This document shows positions 32,409 through 34,121 of a stretch of DNA of 34,121 bases, piece after piece; positions within the stretch are counted from its first letter, which is position 1, and each line of letters starts with the position of its first letter. A model generated the notes under the pieces. The model searched no databases. It saw only the letters and a list, made by a program, of their open reading frames with translations, and was not told where the DNA came from. The stretch spans positions 1 to 34,121 of the forward strand of contig JAFSWG010000004.1 of the NCBI GenBank assembly GCA_017444645.1, given 5' to 3'. The stretch is from Acholeplasmatales bacterium. GTDB taxonomy: Bacteria; Bacillota_I; Bacilli_A; Acholeplasmatales; Anaeroplasmataceae. The translations under genes and the position numbers were made by a program.

Positions 32409-33762
32409 CACCAGCCTTTAAGAATGCATAAGCTATCTTTCTATTATTAGTTGGTTCATATACTGGTTCTGATTGTTCACCAAGAATAATATCACGATAA
32501 TAGAAATCACGCAAATTATTTGATGTTTTAACATTTGTAAATCTAATATATCTATTATCAGGATTTACAGTAGTAAATGCAACAAATGATTTATCAATTG
32601 TTTCAAGTGGTCTTAGGTTATGTGATGTGAATATCAATTGACCCTTTCCGTGTTCTGAAATAATTCTCATTAATTCACCAAGAAGATATTCAAAGATACC
32701 TGAATCAAGTTCATCAATCGCAACAGTAACAGATGGGTTATTATAAATAACTATTAATAGTTGTAAAATCGCAACTATTTTTTTAATTCCCTCTGATTCG
32801 TACTTTAAAGCAATTGATTTATTACCTCTAATTGAAGTAAGCTGCACTCTTATACCTTTAGTATTATCTTTTAGCAATTCTTCTCCTAAAGATTTTACAC
32901 CGACATTAAGACCTGGAATAATTTGTTCTAAAACAACATTCATACTCTTAATTATTTTTATTAATAAGTCATAAAACACTTCTGGGATTATACCATTACC
33001 ATTAATTGGAATACTTATTTTACCGCTAGCACCTTGGTTTTCGCCTTCAATTCTAAACGCCAAAGGTAGCGCATCAAAACTAATTAATGCAGAATCTCTA
33101 ATTGATAATACAAATAGATTTCTAATTCCATACGCATTAAGAGCAAAAAGGGGTTTTGCAATATCTTCATCAGTATTATTTTTTATTAACGATAGTAATT
33201 CATTTGAAAATATGAATGAAGTACCAGATTTATAAGCTAATTTCTTGGCAACAATAACATCTGTGTCTAAATCTTTTCCTATAAGGGCACGATATTTTGT
33301 TTGAGGACCAAATGGTTCTCCATCTGTTGTATCAATTAAAGGTTTAAGCGGACTAACACTTTTGCCATTACTATATTTGGCGGTTGATACAACTTCATCA
33401 AATATTGCAGTATATGTAATTTTTTCATTTAGTTCAATTGTTTCAACAATTTCTCTTTTAATAGAAAATTTATAAATCAAATATGTTATATCTAGATTAT
33501 CAGTTATCGAAAATTTAAATGTAAAAGTTGAATAATCAGAATCTAAATTAACTAATTCTGAAGCATAAGTAGGAATCTTTCTACCTGAAATTGCATTTTT
33601 TAATATTTCAATACATTCAATTAATGCGGTTTTGCCACTACCATTTTGACCATATAATGCCAAAATACTAGCAGTTTGTTTTTTTGAGGTTAAATCTATA
33701 ACTCCATGTTTAACATTTTTGAAATTATTAATCTCTATGTTATCAATTCTAATATTAGGCAT
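32392..33762 (-). CDS. AAA_15/OLD-like ABC-type ATPase of a two-gene defence cassette
   Basis: About 456 residues. The ATG at 33760-33762 is chosen because GGAGG lies 8 bases upstream; the earlier in-frame ATG (33777) overlaps that site. The N-terminal IRIDNIEINNFKNVKHGVIDL is the standard opening of RecF/OLD/AAA_15 proteins. Walker A is GQNGSGKT at residues 38-45. A signature-like stretch (ALKYESEGIKKIVAI) precedes Walker B VAIDELDSGIFEYLLGELM (Asp350, Glu351), followed by LIFTSHNLRPLE. The middle region (about 60-270) is a large insertion without recognised motifs, no coiled-coil hook is evident, and there is no C-terminal TOPRIM; that function is supplied by the next gene. Hence it resembles the sensor ATPase of AbiL/PARIS/RloA-type systems rather than a one-chain OLD or GajA. 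It has its own promoter. Confidence 0.85.
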   Translation of the reverse strand: MPNIRIDNIEINNFKNVKHGVIDLTSKKQTASILALYGQNGSGKTALIECIEILKNAISGRKIPTYASELVNLDSDYSTFTFKFSITDNLDITYLIYKFSIKREIVETIELNEKITYTAIFDEVVSTAKYSNGKSVSPLKPLIDTTDGEPFGPQTKYRALIGKDLDTDVIVAKKLAYKSGTSFIFSNELLSLIKNNTDEDIAKPLFALNAYGIRNLFVLSIRDSALISFDALPLAFRIEGENQGASGKISIPINGNGIIPEVFYDLLIKIIKSMNVVLEQIIPGLNVGVKSLGEELLKDNTKGIRVQLTSIRGNKSIALKYESEGIKKIVAILQLLIVIYNNPSVTVAIDELDSGIFEYLLGELMRIISEHGKGQLIFTSHNLRPLETIDKSFVAFTTVNPDNRYIRFTNVKTSNNLRDFYYRDIILGEQSEPVYEPTNNRKIAYAFLKAGDVDGA

Positions 33763-33785
33763 ATTATTGTCCTCCATGTATTAAT

Positions 33786-33813
33786 ATTATATCATGATCA
33801 TCAAAAATAGCAA
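33786..33813 (-). promoter_or_regulatory. Promoter of the ATPase-TOPRIM cassette
   Basis: The minus strand has TTGCTA (33808-33813), a 16-base spacer and TGaTATAAT (TATAAT at 33786-33791), an extended -10, about 24 bases before the ATG. Confidence 0.7.
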
Positions 33814-33923
33814 GTCTTTTTAGGAAAACGATATTTTTTATTCCGTTTTTTAATTCTGACTAATGAAGTTTGAGATTTTGTTTCATTTTTTATGTTCTAA
33901 TACTCTTTTTATTAGTTGACCTA

Positions 33924-34121
33924 CAAAAAGATATCTTAAAAACTCTTTATATGCGATTACCTGATTTATTACAAATGAAGCAGGAATATACATTAATGCA
34001 CCGTGATAGAATATATTTAAATAGATTGGCATCTTATAAATTATTAGTAATTGATGAGTGGTTAATTAATGATTTGACTCAAGATGACATTCAATTTTTA
34101 TTTGAATTATTTGAAATACGA
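33924..34121 (+). pseudogene. 5'-truncated IS21-family istB fragment, running off the window
   Basis: Frame +, reading KTLYMRLPDLLQMKQEY, then YKLLVIDEWLINDL and DIQFLFELFEIR. This matches the middle of IS21-type IstB helper ATPases (YxRLPDLL followed by the Walker B LLxIDEWLL). The Walker A region and all of the N-terminus are missing. Upstream, the frame is open only to about 33867 and encodes nothing recognisable, with a TGA at 33864-33866. About 66 residues are visible and the rest, if any, lies to the right. No istA is present. Confidence 0.75.

Noticed and set aside
31677-33762. Direct naming of the ATPase-TOPRIM pair as PARIS or AbiL
   Set aside because: Only the general organisation and core motifs can be seen. 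The diagnostic regions of those families cannot be verified without profile searches.
33778-33923. Searched for the Walker A part of istB or other genes upstream of the istB fragment
   Set aside because: No frame gives a GxxGxGKT motif or similarity; only the ATPase promoter at the left part is recognised.

Overview
The window is AT-rich DNA from a low-GC anaerobic Firmicute-like bacterium (Bacillota or a relative near the Erysipelotrichia/Mollicutes branch; the exact lineage cannot be fixed from sequence alone). The evidence is the conserved cluster cysS-mrnC-rlmB-sigma factor, AAGGAGG-type ribosome binding sites, T-tailed hairpin terminators after most units, LxxC lipoprotein signals and a one-iron superoxide reductase. 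TGA is used as a stop (e.g. at 27297-27299) and TGG codes Trp, so the code is the standard bacterial one, not the Mycoplasma code.

Layout. 1-7.3 kb (minus strand): a translation/RNA-processing cluster, cysS > mrnC > (a large P-type cation ATPase) > rlmB > a SigH-like sigma factor. In Bacillus the same order occurs without the ATPase. The ATPase carries an exceptional extracytoplasmic insert of about 460 residues before its last membrane helix. 7.3-8.9 kb: a surface lipoprotein with GLUG-like repeats. 9.1-14.0 kb (plus strand): a three-gene operon of a tandem-duplicated 2-hydroxyacyl-CoA dehydratase activase, its dehydratase-like partner and a Crp/Fnr-type regulator, behind a strong promoter preceded by a 14-bp direct repeat. 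14.1-15.1 kb: a single DAHP synthase gene. 15.3-25.9 kb (minus): a probable signalling/surface operon of a CHASE2 adenylate cyclase, a FecR-domain lipoprotein and a giant 2025-residue BspA-type leucine-rich-repeat lipoprotein. Its promoter overlaps a cre-like (CcpA/LacI-type) palindrome. A membrane diguanylate-cyclase-like GGDEF protein lies just upstream. 27.3-28.2 kb: superoxide reductase plus beta-carbonic anhydrase. 28.3-29.6 kb: an Xre-type membrane regulator and a DUF4349 lipoprotein. 29.8-31.35 kb: a polytopic GT-C-like glycosyltransferase.

31.4-34.1 kb is an accessory patch. It holds the C-terminal scrap of an Rpn-type nuclease gene, a locally GC-richer block of short repeats that looks like a mobile-element end, a two-gene minus-strand cassette encoding an AAA ATPase and a TOPRIM-like protein (organised like the OLD/AbiL/PARIS class of anti-phage systems), and a 5'-truncated IS21-type istB running off the right edge. 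The cassette is the best candidate for an undescribed system. The P-ATPase insert and the cyclase-FecR-LRR operon are the other notable items.

Most genes are tightly packed and start choices were made from ribosome-binding-site position. Family assignments rest on motifs read by eye; no database search was possible.
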